25,050 bases of DNA. It comes from Ornithomonoglobus_A sp034090805 (GTDB lineage: Bacteria > Bacillota > Clostridia > UBA1381). Positions 12,293 through 20,798 of the stretch are shown here, piece after piece (the stretch's first letter is position 1; the number at the start of each line of letters is the position of its first letter). The notes beneath the pieces were generated by a model that was not told the origin of the DNA, ran no database searches, and saw only the letters and a program-made list of their open reading frames with translations. The stretch lies in assembly GCA_034090805.1 (NCBI GenBank), contig JAXDRV010000013.1, positions 1 to 25,050 of the forward strand, in the 5' to 3' direction. Made by a program: the position numbers and the translations under genes.

Positions 12293-12394
12293 TCAGCGGA
12301 TACAGAAGCAGTGCAAGCGGTACGGCCATGAACACATGGTGCAGTGATTTCTGCACCGTTTCTTGAGTATAGCCACTCGTTTGTCCTTTGGCAT
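12293..12394 (-). CDS. Short ORF with a strong ribosome site in phage debris
   Basis: AGGAGG (12401-12406) stands 6 nt before an ATG that opens a 33-codon, Cys- and Arg-rich frame (MPKDKRVAILKKRCRNHCTM...). Just upstream on the same strand another frame ends at TAG, overlapping the ribosome site, as in packed phage operons. It may be the start of a longer gene that has since shifted frame, because a long open frame (…CPPYNFRRRRINNVMHC…) continues beside it to about 12180. No family was recognised. Confidence 0.3.
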   Translation of the reverse strand: MPKDKRVAILKKRCRNHCTMCSWPYRLHCFCIR

Positions 12395-12408
12395 GATACC
12401 CCTCCTAA

Positions 12409-12720
12409 AACGTCACCGCCGCATTCAATGCCGCAGCGCAAAGCCGCCTCCGTGAGCTTGAAAGCCTGCGTTACCGATTAGAATATGAAATATCGGAGAA
12501 ACGTTCTGCTGGCTGTCGTTTTACCCGATCTCAAATAGTAAACTATTTCAACGGATTTGACATTTCCAATACAACAACATGGCAGGAGCAACAAACAATC
12601 ATACAACACATGATTGATAAAGTATACCTCCGGGAAGATAAGATACTGATACTATTTAATTTTGTGAACAATACAAATGATAATACAGATTTTGATTTTG
12701 AAAACATTGCAAAAAAAATA
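12409..12720 (+). pseudogene. C-terminal remnant of a large serine recombinase
   Basis: An open frame without a start reads SLRYRLEYEISEKRS, FTRSQIVNYFNGFDI, TIIQHMIDKVYLREDKILIL and FNFVNN. This is the characteristic C-terminal pattern of Firmicutes large serine recombinases: a coiled-coil end, then IDxVYLxDDKIxIxFN. The catalytic N-terminal domain and the zinc domain are missing and several stops precede 12409. The GC-rich first 60 nt may still belong to the minus-strand phage debris, so the left border is somewhere in 12409-12475. The right border is placed at the A-tract of the first dtd-operon terminator. This supports the idea that 9918-12720 is the wreck of an integrated element. Confidence 0.7.
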
Positions 12721-12749
12721 TTAGACGGACAATATACTTGTTCGTCTAA
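12711..12749 (-). terminator. Distal of two tandem dtd-operon terminators
   Basis: TTAGACGGACA (12721-12731) pairs with TGTTCGTCTAA (12739-12749), an 11-bp stem with one G-T. On the minus strand it is followed by TATTTTTTTT (plus-strand 12711-12720). Confidence 0.75.
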
Positions 12750-12767
12750 TAAAAAGCTTGGCTCGCC

Positions 12768-12806
12768 AAAAAGCTGTCGGTTTTCCGACAGCTTTTATTT
12801 TTTCTT
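12768..12806. terminator. Proximal dtd-operon terminator, bidirectional
   Basis: AAAAGCTGTCGG (12769-12780) / CCGACAGCTTTT (12785-12796), 12 bp, loop TTTT, with a T-run on both strands. It lies about 20 nt after the dtd stop. Confidence 0.92.
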
Positions 12807-12817
12807 AAGCCGAATTT

Positions 12818-13255
12818 TTATATTTCGAGATTTACGGTCACGGGGCCGTCATTTACAAGCGATACCTGCATATCCGCTCCGAAAATACCCGTCCCTACTT
12901 CAAGACCGCTGCGGCGCATACGCTCGGTAAACATATTGTAAAGCTCCTCGGCACGCTGCGGCTCCATCGCTCCGTCAAAGGACGGTCTTGTCCCCTTTTT
13001 GCAGTTCCAGTACAACGTAAACTGCGACACTATCAGCAATCCGCCGCCAACGTCCGTTACGCTCAGATTTATTTTATCATTTTCATCGGAAAACACACGC
13101 AGCTTTAAAAGCTTCTGCGCCATTTTCTCCACGTTTTCCTCCGTGTCCTCCCTGCCGAATCCGACAAGCACAACAAGCCCCTTGCCTATCTCGCCCGTTA
13201 TTTTACCGTCAACCGAAACGCTCGCCCCGCTCACACGCTGCAAAACCACTCTCAT
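12818..13255 (-). CDS. dtd: D-aminoacyl-tRNA deacylase
   Basis: A 145-aa DTD-fold enzyme that hydrolyses D-aminoacyl-tRNAs and mischarged Gly-tRNA(Ala). It works as a cytoplasmic homodimer. The two signature motifs are present: SQFTLYWNCKKGTRPSF (active-site SQFTL) and NDGPVTV (Gly-cisPro chirality filter). The N-terminus MRVVLQRVSGASVSVDG is typical. Full length. It follows the ABC-F gene by 23 nt and is the last gene of a three-gene operon ending in two tandem terminators. Confidence 0.97.
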   Translation of the reverse strand: MRVVLQRVSGASVSVDGKITGEIGKGLVVLVGFGREDTEENVEKMAQKLLKLRVFSDENDKINLSVTDVGGGLLIVSQFTLYWNCKKGTRPSFDGAMEPQRAEELYNMFTERMRRSGLEVGTGIFGADMQVSLVNDGPVTVNLEI

Positions 13256-13278
13256 ATATAAATCCCTTTCTTCTATAT

Positions 13279-15201
13279 TTAATACACGTCATTTTCCATG
13301 CCGTATTCCTCTATCGCCTCACGCAGACTTTCCCACTGCTCATACAGCTCCTCAAGCTCCGCATTTATACCGTTTATCTGTTCCGAAAGCTCGGCAACCT
13401 TTTCGTAAATCACAGCAGTCGCCGGATCGTTCATTTCCTCGGTCAGCTCCTCCGCCCTTTCCTCAAGCTCGGTTATTCTGTCCTCGGTCTTTTTGAAGTC
13501 GTTCGCCGCCTTGCGCTTTTTCGCCTCAATGCGCTTTTGCTCCTTGTAGTCCGCCGCTCCCGCCGACTGCGTTTTTGTTTCCGTTTCCGCCGTTTCGCTT
13601 ATAGCCTTTACGTAATCGTCATACCCGCCGTTGAAGCTGCGGATGCCGTTTTCCGTAAGCTGAATCACTCTGTCAGCAGTTTTATTGATAAAGTATCTGT
13701 CGTGCGATACCATTAAAATCGTTCCGTCATAGCCGGACAGCGCCGCCTCAAGCGCCTCTCTCGACTCAATGTCAAGATGGTTTGTCGGCTCGTCCATTAT
13801 AAGCAGATTTGTCTTTTTCAGCATAAGCTTGACAAGCTCCACTCTCGCACGCTCACCTCCCGAAAGCTTGCTTATCTCCTTAAAAACGTCCTCGCCCCTG
13901 AACAGGAACACCGCCAGGGCGTTTCTGATTTCCGTTTGAGTAAGCATCGGATATTCATCATATATTTCATCAAAAATCGTCTTGTCCATGGACAGATTTT
14001 CCTGTATCTGGTCGTAATATCCCACATGAATATTCGCTCCAAAACGACAGCTGCCCTCCGTCGGCTCATACATTCCAAGCAGAATTTTCAAAAGAGTCGT
14101 CTTTCCGCAGCCGTTGGGTCCTAACAAAAACACCCTCTCGCCCTTTGTTATCAGCATATCCGCATCGGAAAACAGCCGCTTTTCGCCGAATTTCATTCCG
14201 AGTCCCTCGGTGATTATAACGTCATTTCCTCCTCCGGGCACAGCCTTAAACTCAAAGCGTATCTCCTCATCGTCGCTCTTCGGCTTAACAAGCTCCTTTT
14301 CAAGCTTGTCTATCACCTTAAGCTTGCTTTCGGCGGTTCGGATATTGCGCTCTCTGTTCCATCTGCGCTGCTGCTCGACTATCCCCTCAAGCCGCTCAAT
14401 TTCACGCACCGTATTTTCATAATTGCGCTCCTCCGTCTTTTTGTCGATTTCACGCTGCGCTGCATATGCGCTGTAATTTCCACCAAATGAGCGAAATCTC
14501 CCCGCCTCAAGCTCAAACGTTTTGTTCGTTACTCTGTCAAGGAAATACCTGTCGTGCGAAATCACGATAAAAGCTCCCTTGTAGCTTTGCAAAAACCCCT
14601 CAAGCCACTCCACGCTTTCAATATCAAGGTGGTTTGTCGGCTCGTCAAGCAAGAGAAGATTGGAGCTGCTCAAAAGTATTTTACCGAGAGCCACCCTCGT
14701 TTTCTGACCTCCCGACAGCTTGCCGACCTCAAGCGAAAATTCCTCCTCGCCAAATCCCAGTCCGAGAAGAACTCCCTTTATTTTGCTTTTGTAATAAAAT
14801 CCGTCAAGCTCCGAAAATCTTTCCTGAAGTGCGGTTTGGCGGTTAATAAGCTCCTCAAGCGGTGCGCTTTCGGCTTCAATATCATATCGTATATCATCAA
14901 GCTCACGTTCAATCGAGATAACCTCATCGAACACCGTCAGCAGCTCCTCCCAGATCGTTCGCCCGCTGTCGGCACAGGCATACTGCTCAAGATAGCCTAT
15001 ATTCAGTCCCTTGCTGCGGAATATTTCTCCGCCGTCACAGTCAAGCTCGCCGTTGATGATTTTAAAAAGCGTCGATTTCCCGGCTCCGTTTACGCCGACA
15101 AAGCCGATCTTGTCTGCGGAATCAACATTAAAAGAAACGCCGTCAAACAGCGTTTCATCAAGGAACATCTTTTTTATGTTACTTGCGGTAAGTAATATCA
15201 T
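13279..15201 (-). CDS. ABC-F family ATP-binding protein (YdiF/Uup-like)
   Basis: A 640-aa soluble twin-ABC protein without membrane domains. ABC-F proteins act on ribosomes, as translation factors or antibiotic-protection proteins. Domain 1 has GVNGAGKST (about 38), LSGGQKTR and LLLLDEPTNHLD. A charged linker with the P-site tRNA interaction motif region follows (about 245-320). Domain 2 has GPNGCGKTT, LSGGERAR and LLIMDEPTNHLD. A C-terminal coiled coil (about 540-640, AEELTEEMNDPAT...) is like that of YdiF/Uup. All ATPase motifs are intact. It lies 18 nt after the glucosaminidase gene with an AAAGGAT site. The precise subfamily was not determined. Confidence 0.94.
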   Translation of the reverse strand: MILLTASNIKKMFLDETLFDGVSFNVDSADKIGFVGVNGAGKSTLFKIINGELDCDGGEIFRSKGLNIGYLEQYACADSGRTIWEELLTVFDEVISIERELDDIRYDIEAESAPLEELINRQTALQERFSELDGFYYKSKIKGVLLGLGFGEEEFSLEVGKLSGGQKTRVALGKILLSSSNLLLLDEPTNHLDIESVEWLEGFLQSYKGAFIVISHDRYFLDRVTNKTFELEAGRFRSFGGNYSAYAAQREIDKKTEERNYENTVREIERLEGIVEQQRRWNRERNIRTAESKLKVIDKLEKELVKPKSDDEEIRFEFKAVPGGGNDVIITEGLGMKFGEKRLFSDADMLITKGERVFLLGPNGCGKTTLLKILLGMYEPTEGSCRFGANIHVGYYDQIQENLSMDKTIFDEIYDEYPMLTQTEIRNALAVFLFRGEDVFKEISKLSGGERARVELVKLMLKKTNLLIMDEPTNHLDIESREALEAALSGYDGTILMVSHDRYFINKTADRVIQLTENGIRSFNGGYDDYVKAISETAETETKTQSAGAADYKEQKRIEAKKRKAANDFKKTEDRITELEERAEELTEEMNDPATAVIYEKVAELSEQINGINAELEELYEQWESLREAIEEYGMENDVY

Positions 15202-15219
15202 TTGTCGTTATCCTTTCGG

Positions 15220-16371
15220 TTAATACTTTGACATGGGTATAAGGCAGCCCTCAAGTATCTTGTTTGCATAGTTGGGATCGGGACACCATTTTCCGCTCAG
15301 CTCCTCAAGCGTGCGGACGCTCCCCGCCCAATCAAGACTTTTTACGGAATAATATCTGCCGTGAGGCTCTCCCACAGGCGCAACTCCAACGTATGCCGCC
15401 ATGTGATTAAAATGCGCACGTGCGCCCTCCTCAGGTGTTGCAAAGGTTTCGTGCGCCTCCTTTGCATCATCGTTTCTGCCCTTTACCTTGATTCCTGCCC
15501 AATTGTTCATATCCTCGGACACGACTCCGGTATATTTTCCGTAGCCTGTTTCCAATGCCGCCTGTGCATACAGCACCTCCGGACGTATGCCCGTAAGCTC
15601 GCCGTAGTACCAGTATGTCGGAGCAATGTTTATAAATTTCTCCGTTGCGCCCTTGCTCCTTGCCCACGCCTGAGCCTGCGAAACACTTATCTGCGCTGCG
15701 CCCAAAATCGCCGTTGACGTACTGTTAAATTCCTCTTTTGCCTCCGAGCTGCTCTGATTGGGAACACTCTGCTCCGCACTCGGCTGCTCTGCGCCGCTGC
15801 TGTCCACAGCACGCTTAATCATAGTGCAAGCCTCGGCTCTTGTGAGATATGCCTTGGGTCTGAAGCTGCCGTTTGAGCCTGTGATTATGCCGTTTGAAAC
15901 TGCCTTTGCCACATAGCCTCTGTAGCCGTAATTGATTTTCGCCGCATCGGAAAATACGGCATGGAGGGAATTATCGTAATCCGACCCGTAACCCAACACC
16001 GCACCGATAAGCGCAGCAAATTCCTCTCTCGTTATGTCGTCGTTCCCTCTGAACGAAAGCTCAGTTGACGGAATGTATTTTTCTATCGCGTTTATGTATT
16101 TATAATCCCATAAATTTTTGTTGGTATCGTTAAAGCCGTTCGAGCCTGTGTCCTCAAGTCCGAAGGCAACCGAAAGCATTTTCGCCGTCTGCGAACGTGT
16201 TATGTGCCTGTCAAGCAAAAGCTGACCGTCCGAGCCTTGCAGTATACCGGCATTGATACAGTATTCAACACCCTCCGCCGCCCACGGAAATTCCGTGCGC
16301 CAGTCGTCCGCAAGTGCGGTACCGCCGCATACGGCAGCGGATAATATGATTAATGCAATTATCTTTTTCAC
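15220..16371 (-). CDS. SLH-domain cell-wall glucosaminidase (GH73-like)
   Basis: A 383-aa secreted protein. The GTG at 16371 is preferred over an upstream ATG (16407): it has AAAGGA 9 nt ahead and begins a clean signal peptide (KKIIALIILSAAVCGGTALA). Three S-layer homology repeats follow (about 22-195; for example AVSNGIITGSNGSFRPKAYLTRAE), which tether proteins to cell-wall polymers. A Ser/Gln-rich linker comes next, then a glucosaminidase domain (about 245-383) with ALETGYGKYTG, where the Glu is the expected catalytic acid, and MNNWAGIK. Its role is likely peptidoglycan remodelling or cell separation. First gene of the operon with abc-f and dtd. Confidence 0.9.
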   Translation of the reverse strand: MKKIIALIILSAAVCGGTALADDWRTEFPWAAEGVEYCINAGILQGSDGQLLLDRHITRSQTAKMLSVAFGLEDTGSNGFNDTNKNLWDYKYINAIEKYIPSTELSFRGNDDITREEFAALIGAVLGYGSDYDNSLHAVFSDAAKINYGYRGYVAKAVSNGIITGSNGSFRPKAYLTRAEACTMIKRAVDSSGAEQPSAEQSVPNQSSSEAKEEFNSTSTAILGAAQISVSQAQAWARSKGATEKFINIAPTYWYYGELTGIRPEVLYAQAALETGYGKYTGVVSEDMNNWAGIKVKGRNDDAKEAHETFATPEEGARAHFNHMAAYVGVAPVGEPHGRYYSVKSLDWAGSVRTLEELSGKWCPDPNYANKILEGCLIPMSKY

Positions 16372-16412
16372 GATTACAGTCCTTTCTGTGTAATATTTTA
16401 TATCCATTTTAC

Positions 16413-16441
16413 ATTATACACAATATTTTGAAAAAAATCAA
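16413..16441 (-). promoter_or_regulatory. Promoter of the glucosaminidase/ABC-F/dtd operon
   Basis: Minus strand TTGATT (16436-16441), 17-bp spacer, TATAAT (16413-16418), about 40 nt upstream of the GTG start. Confidence 0.8.
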
Positions 16442-16486
16442 TACTTTTTACAAAATTCTTTCTTTAATGTTACAAAAAAGTTACAA

Positions 16487-16523
16487 AATAATACCGCCGA
16501 CAACCCGTATCGGCGGTATTATT
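16487..16523 (-). terminator. ldh terminator
   Basis: A 14-bp perfect stem, AATAATACCGCCGA (16487-16500) / TCGGCGGTATTATT (16510-16523), 9-nt loop, then TTTTGT on the minus strand. It abuts the ldh stop codon. Confidence 0.9.
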
Positions 16524-17465
16524 TTAAAATCCCAGCTTTTCTATATTTTCACGCAGAGTTCCCGCACTTTTTTCCAGACCCTCAAGCTCCGATTTATCGA
16601 ACGGCACCTCAAGTATATATTCCACTCCATAGCCGGAAAGCTTTGTCGGCAGCGACAGCGCAGCCTTTTCAAGGCCGTATTCGCCTTCAAGTACCGCCGA
16701 CACAGTGAGAATGGAATTTTCCTCTCCCGCAATACAAGCGCATATCCTTGCGACAGCAAGTGCAATCGCATAATACGTTGCACCCTTTTTTTCGATTATC
16801 TCATAGGCGGCGTGCTTCACCTTTTCGTACATTTCCTTAAGCGCCGCCTCGGTGCAGCGTCCCGTGCGCCTTGCGTATTCCGGCAGGCTCATTCCCGCAA
16901 TATTGCTTATGCTCCAGGCGGCAACCTCGCTGTCACCGTGCTCGCCTATGATATACGTATGACAGTTCCTCGGATCAACGTCCGTATGCCGTGACAGCAT
17001 ATATTTAAGACGTGACGTATCAAGTACAGTTCCTGAACCGAGAACCTGATTTTTCGGCAGTCCGGATACCTTGTACGCCACATATGTCAGCACATCAACC
17101 GGATTTGTCACGATAAGCAAAATTATATCCGGCGGAGCAAAGCGCATGATGCTTTCCGTAATGCCCTTCATTATCGACGCATTTCTCCTAAGGAGATCCA
17201 GTCGTGTTTCACCCGGCTTTTGATTTGCGCCCGCAGTAACGACCACAATATCCGCGTCCGCACATTCCTCATAGCCGCCGCTGCGGACGTTGACCGGCTT
17301 TACGAACGACACTCCGTGAGCCATGTCCATAGCGTCGCCCTCAGCCTTGTCCGCATTTATATCGACAAGCACAATATCGTTAAATAGCCCTCCGCACATG
17401 ATCGTATATGCTGTTGTTGAGCCTACAAAGCCGGCTCCGATAACCACAATTTTTCCTCTGAACAT
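16524..17465 (-). CDS. ldh: L-lactate dehydrogenase
   Basis: A 313-aa NAD-dependent dehydrogenase interconverting pyruvate and L-lactate, used to regenerate NAD in fermentation. The Rossmann motif is GAGFVGS (10-16). The specificity loop reads AGANQKPGETRLDLL, with Gln where malate dehydrogenases have Arg, so lactate is the better call. The catalytic blocks VTNPVDV, LDTSRL and the active-site His of GEHGDSE are all present. Full length. It stands alone with a strong terminator; only a weak promoter (TTGTAT-17-TACATA) is visible upstream. Confidence 0.93.
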   Translation of the reverse strand: MFRGKIVVIGAGFVGSTTAYTIMCGGLFNDIVLVDINADKAEGDAMDMAHGVSFVKPVNVRSGGYEECADADIVVVTAGANQKPGETRLDLLRRNASIMKGITESIMRFAPPDIILLIVTNPVDVLTYVAYKVSGLPKNQVLGSGTVLDTSRLKYMLSRHTDVDPRNCHTYIIGEHGDSEVAAWSISNIAGMSLPEYARRTGRCTEAALKEMYEKVKHAAYEIIEKKGATYYAIALAVARICACIAGEENSILTVSAVLEGEYGLEKAALSLPTKLSGYGVEYILEVPFDKSELEGLEKSAGTLRENIEKLGF

Positions 17466-17537
17466 AATTCCACAGCCTTTCTGCCCAATACGGGCGGTTT
17501 GTTGTTATTATGTATCGGAGGTAAAATATTTATACAA

Positions 17538-17564
17538 AAAACGGAGCCGCAAAGACTCCGTTTT
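17538..17564 (-). terminator. Terminator of the YARHG-protein gene
   Basis: AAAACGGAG (17538-17546) / CTCCGTTTT (17556-17564), 9-nt loop, with a T-run on the minus strand. It lies about 10 nt past the stop codon. Confidence 0.88.
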
Positions 17565-17572
17565 AAAATGAC

Positions 17573-18913
17573 TTATTTGCTGTTTTCCACGCTTAATATC
17601 GTGTCCACGTTTTTAAGCTCAATATCGTTCAGATTTTTGTTATCGTCCGTATAATCGTAATTCGGATTTACCTTGTACCACGATTTTGAGGAGAAGTAAT
17701 TCTGATAAACCTCCATACTGAACTTGCGTCCGTGGCGTGCATAAATTTCGTTTCTTGCCAGTCCGAGCTTGTCCTTGTCAAAGTCCTTTATCTCATCCCT
17801 TGTGATAACTCTCGTACCGGAATCGGGTATGATATAATCTCCCGTATAGTATGTCATGCTTGTGATTTCGTAAACGGTATTTCCGTCATAACGTCCGTTC
17901 GTAGGCTCTGCCGAAATCGTTATATACTTATCCTTTACCTGTCCGGTAGTGCTGCCCTCGGAAACGTGCGCATAGTACATTGTCCCGTCCATGTTAAAGG
18001 TCATGAAATACTTATTTGACGGTGAGTCATATATAACCTCATTGCCCACAACAAGCTTTGAATTTATTCTTTCCGATACCGCACCGCTGTATTTGCCTGT
18101 ATTTACAGTCGTTCCTCCGCTGACCTTGCCGCCGTTTGACGTGCCGGACGCACCCGCTGACGAGCCGCCGCCCGATGATGATCCGCCCGTGGATGATGAG
18201 CCTCCCGACGAGGACGATCCGCCTGACGATGATGTCGCACTTCCTCCACCCGATGACGATGAACCGCCCGATGAGGACGATGAACTGCCGCCGCTCGATG
18301 ATGTCGATGAGCTGCCGCCGTTTGATGATGACACAGCGGATTCGCCGGTTGCGGTGCTGTTGTTATCCTCAGGCTTTGCCGTTGCGGACGCCTGAGGTGT
18401 TGCCAGAGCCGGTGTATACACCGGAGCAAGCGTCGGAATCGGCGATGATGACGGCGCAGGTGTTGCTATAACGGTGTTGATACCGTTAAACCCGCCGTTT
18501 TTGACGTAATATGTGCCAAGACCCGCCGCAGCCGCAACAAGCACACAAATAACCGCAATCAGAATTATCTTGTTGCGTTTTTGCTTAAGCTTTTTCCTGT
18601 TTCGCCTTTCGGTTATCTCCTCAAGCTGCTGCTGCTTTTCATCTATAACCTTTTCCGTCTGGCTTTTTCTCTTTCTTGCATTTTCTTCAAATATATCGTG
18701 CGTTGAGCGCTGTGTCAGATCCTCGTCCGCAGAAGTCTGCTCCGCCGGCTCTTCCGGGACTGCGTTAAGATTTACAACCTTTGTATCTCCCATATCCTCG
18801 TCCGATCGTGCCGTTTCTTCGCTGTTTACGGCGTTTTCGTCAAACACCTCGCCGCAGTATTTGCACTTAACGGAATCGTCCGCAATCTGCGCTCCGCATT
18901 TTTTACATAGCAT
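17573..18913 (-). CDS. Zinc-ribbon, single-pass membrane protein with Ser/Gly linker and YARHG domain
   Basis: 446 aa from the ATG at 18913, chosen because GGAGG lies 10 nt upstream and the zinc ribbon starts at once (MLCKKCGAQIADDSVKCKYCG). In order: a CxxC/CxxC zinc ribbon (1-22); an acidic disordered stretch; a charged helix (75-113); one transmembrane helix (about 115-137); a Pro/Thr then Ser/Gly low-complexity linker (about 140-275); a beta-rich extracellular part; and a C-terminal YARHG domain (about 380-440, ARNEIYARHGRKF). The topology is ribbon inside, YARHG outside. YARHG proteins are poorly characterised surface proteins, so the function is unknown. The repetitive linker DNA gives spurious long ORFs on the opposite strand. 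Confidence 0.88.
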   Translation of the reverse strand: MLCKKCGAQIADDSVKCKYCGEVFDENAVNSEETARSDEDMGDTKVVNLNAVPEEPAEQTSADEDLTQRSTHDIFEENARKRKSQTEKVIDEKQQQLEEITERRNRKKLKQKRNKIILIAVICVLVAAAAGLGTYYVKNGGFNGINTVIATPAPSSSPIPTLAPVYTPALATPQASATAKPEDNNSTATGESAVSSSNGGSSSTSSSGGSSSSSSGGSSSSGGGSATSSSGGSSSSGGSSSTGGSSSGGGSSAGASGTSNGGKVSGGTTVNTGKYSGAVSERINSKLVVGNEVIYDSPSNKYFMTFNMDGTMYYAHVSEGSTTGQVKDKYITISAEPTNGRYDGNTVYEITSMTYYTGDYIIPDSGTRVITRDEIKDFDKDKLGLARNEIYARHGRKFSMEVYQNYFSSKSWYKVNPNYDYTDDNKNLNDIELKNVDTILSVENSK

Positions 18914-18952
18914 AATCTGCACTCCTCCACTCTTATCCTTATCATAACATAT

Positions 18953-18981
18953 ATTATATAATTTTCTGTGTTTCAATTCAA
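18953..18981 (-). promoter_or_regulatory. Promoter of the YARHG-protein gene
   Basis: Minus strand TTGAAT (18976-18981), 17-bp spacer, TATAAT (18953-18958), 40 nt upstream of the chosen start codon. This also argues against the longer reading that would begin at 18976, inside the -35 element. Confidence 0.75.
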
Positions 18982-19009
18982 TATCTGTACGATTACAATA
19001 TCAAAACAT

Positions 19010-19576
19010 TTATTTCTTTTTTTCGTATGTAAATCTGCTGAATTTTTCAAGCAGATTAAAGCCCTTTGTGCCGGCGATATATCCGATTGTCGAGCATACC
19101 GGCGGCAAAATCAGAAACAACGCAGCGGAGTACCACATAATATGCCCGTGCGACATACCCATTATTCCGAAATAAGCAAACGTCCACAGACTGAAAATCA
19201 TATTGCACACAATCGCTCCCCAGTTTGACAGCCCACTGTCCGTTCCCCAAACGTACCACACGATATTGTATACCGCAAACAGCACCAGCGTTATCAGGCT
19301 TATCACAACTCCCATCATAACGCCCTTGCGGTAATCCGTTTTCATCGGAGTATACGGCTTTTTGTCATATACCGCAAATACATGAGCATAGCTGTAGATC
19401 ATACCTCCGTTTATCAGTATCAGAACAACCGAAAGCAGCTCCTTCAGCACCGCCCTGTCAATTGCCCAGCCAAAGATTACCGTCGCAAGCAGAAAAGCTA
19501 TTCCCGCCGCCATTGCCTGAACACGAATCATGTACCTTATCTGATACCCCGTTGTCATTTTTATCCCTTCACGCAT
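19010..19576 (-). CDS. Hypothetical multi-pass membrane protein
   Basis: A 188-aa integral membrane protein with about five hydrophobic segments (around 20-38, 45-66, 85-110, 125-142, 150-170) and a basic C-terminus (SRFTYEKKK). I recognise no family. The start overlaps the end of the flavoprotein gene by 8 nt, and its GGAGG site lies in that gene's last codons, so the two are translationally coupled. Third and last gene of the permease-flavoprotein-membrane protein group. No terminator was seen between it and the next gene's promoter. Confidence 0.85.
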   Translation of the reverse strand: MREGIKMTTGYQIRYMIRVQAMAAGIAFLLATVIFGWAIDRAVLKELLSVVLILINGGMIYSYAHVFAVYDKKPYTPMKTDYRKGVMMGVVISLITLVLFAVYNIVWYVWGTDSGLSNWGAIVCNMIFSLWTFAYFGIMGMSHGHIMWYSAALFLILPPVCSTIGYIAGTKGFNLLEKFSRFTYEKKK

Positions 19577-20795
19577 TTTTTTCCTCCAAATACACCTTTA
19601 ATTTTTCCGCCGCGGCGCACCCTGCCGCATATCCAGACGACCACGCCCATTGCAGGTTATACCCGCCGCAGTCGCCGTCAATATCGAGTATTTCTCCGGC
19701 GGCATATATCCCGCCGATAAGCCTTGACTCAAGAGTGCTGCCGTCAAATTCAGACGTGCGCACCCCGCCCTTTGTCACCTGGGCATTGTTCCACGACATC
19801 GTACCGCATATGTCAAAGCTGAATTTTTTTATAATCTCCGCCGTTTTATGCAGCTCATCTGCGCTAAGCTCCCCGGCTTTTCTCGAAAGCGGAGCCGCCC
19901 CTGCCTGCTTTAATATAAGCTGACCGACCTTTTTGTTTATTATTCCCGACAAAAAGCTCTCAAGCGTTGTTTTCGGACAGCCCTTTGCCTTATCGGACAG
20001 TATTTTCACAACCTCGTCATACGTGTATTCGGGCATTAAATCAAGTGAAATTTCCTTTTGTCCGTCAAGGTATGCGGACAGATAAAATATCGGCGGCCCC
20101 GACAGTCCGTAATCGGTAAACAGCACCTCGCCCGTTTCTCTCATATCTCCGAGAACAACGTCCGCAGCGACCTTTATTCCCTTAAGCTTTCTCACAGTTT
20201 CGGGATTTGTCTTTATCTGCACAAGCGACGGCTTAAGCTCTGTGACCGTATGCCCAAACTTTTCAAGCAGCGCATATCCGCCGCCATTTGAGCCTGAGGA
20301 CGGCGCAGCCTTTCCTCCTGTTGTTATTATAACCTCACAAACCTTCTCACGCTCGTTTTTGTACGAAACAAGCATAAATCCGTCCTTCTTTTTTATGATG
20401 TCCTTTACCTCAAAGCCTGTACGAACCTCTACGCCAAGCGTTTCCGCACGGTTTCGGAGTGCCTCGGACACAGCCGCCGCCGTACCGCAGTACGGATATA
20501 CCTTTCCCCTGTCCTCAACACGAGTCAAAACTCCTATACTGCGGAAAAACTCAAGTGTTTCGTTTACCCATCTTTTCGCCGCAGCGCCATTTATGAAGGA
20601 CGGGTTTTCGCCGTGATAATGCGATACGTCCGCATTTACGTTGGTAAGATTGCATCTGCCGTTGCCCGTTGCGAGAATTTTTTTGCCGAGCCTGTCGTTT
20701 GCCTCAAATATAACGACCTCCGCACCGTTCTCCGCAGCGGCAATCGCAGCCGCCAATCCCGCCGCTCCTCCGCCGATTACAGCTATTCTTTTCAT
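19569..20795 (-). CDS. NAD(P)/FAD-dependent oxidoreductase, HI0933/YhiN family
   Basis: A 408-aa flavoprotein. The N-terminal dinucleotide fold GGGAAGLAAAIAAAENGAEV is followed by the HI0933-typical block NDRLGKKILATGNGRCNLTN. A second nucleotide region (ITTGGKAAPSSGSNGGGYAL) and the C-terminal FAD-contact stretch GEILDIDGDCGGYNLQWAWSSG complete the family signature. Family members are cytoplasmic flavoproteins of unsettled function. It starts 3 nt from the end of the permease gene, so co-transcription is likely. Confidence 0.93.
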   Translation of the reverse strand: MKRIAVIGGGAAGLAAAIAAAENGAEVVIFEANDRLGKKILATGNGRCNLTNVNADVSHYHGENPSFINGAAAKRWVNETLEFFRSIGVLTRVEDRGKVYPYCGTAAAVSEALRNRAETLGVEVRTGFEVKDIIKKKDGFMLVSYKNEREKVCEVIITTGGKAAPSSGSNGGGYALLEKFGHTVTELKPSLVQIKTNPETVRKLKGIKVAADVVLGDMRETGEVLFTDYGLSGPPIFYLSAYLDGQKEISLDLMPEYTYDEVVKILSDKAKGCPKTTLESFLSGIINKKVGQLILKQAGAAPLSRKAGELSADELHKTAEIIKKFSFDICGTMSWNNAQVTKGGVRTSEFDGSTLESRLIGGIYAAGEILDIDGDCGGYNLQWAWSSGYAAGCAAAEKLKVYLEEKNA

Positions 20796-20798
20796 TAA

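Noticed and set aside
12721..12749. Inverted repeat in the recombinase tail as a recombination core site
   Set aside because: It is followed by an A/T tract in the orientation of dtd transcription, so a second dtd terminator is the simpler reading.
16524..17465. Malate dehydrogenase as an alternative for the ldh gene
   Set aside because: The specificity position in AGANQKPGETR is Gln, typical of lactate dehydrogenase, not the Arg of malate dehydrogenase.
18100..18345. Possible tandem repeat or CRISPR-like array in the GATGAT/CCG-rich stretch
   Set aside because: The repeats are codon-level Ser/Gly repetition within one protein; there are no regular spacers or conserved repeat units.
17991..18471. 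Asp/Pro-rich plus-strand frames and an Arg/His-rich minus-strand frame near 18100-18430
   Set aside because: They are out-of-frame readings of the Ser/Gly linker codons of the YARHG protein.
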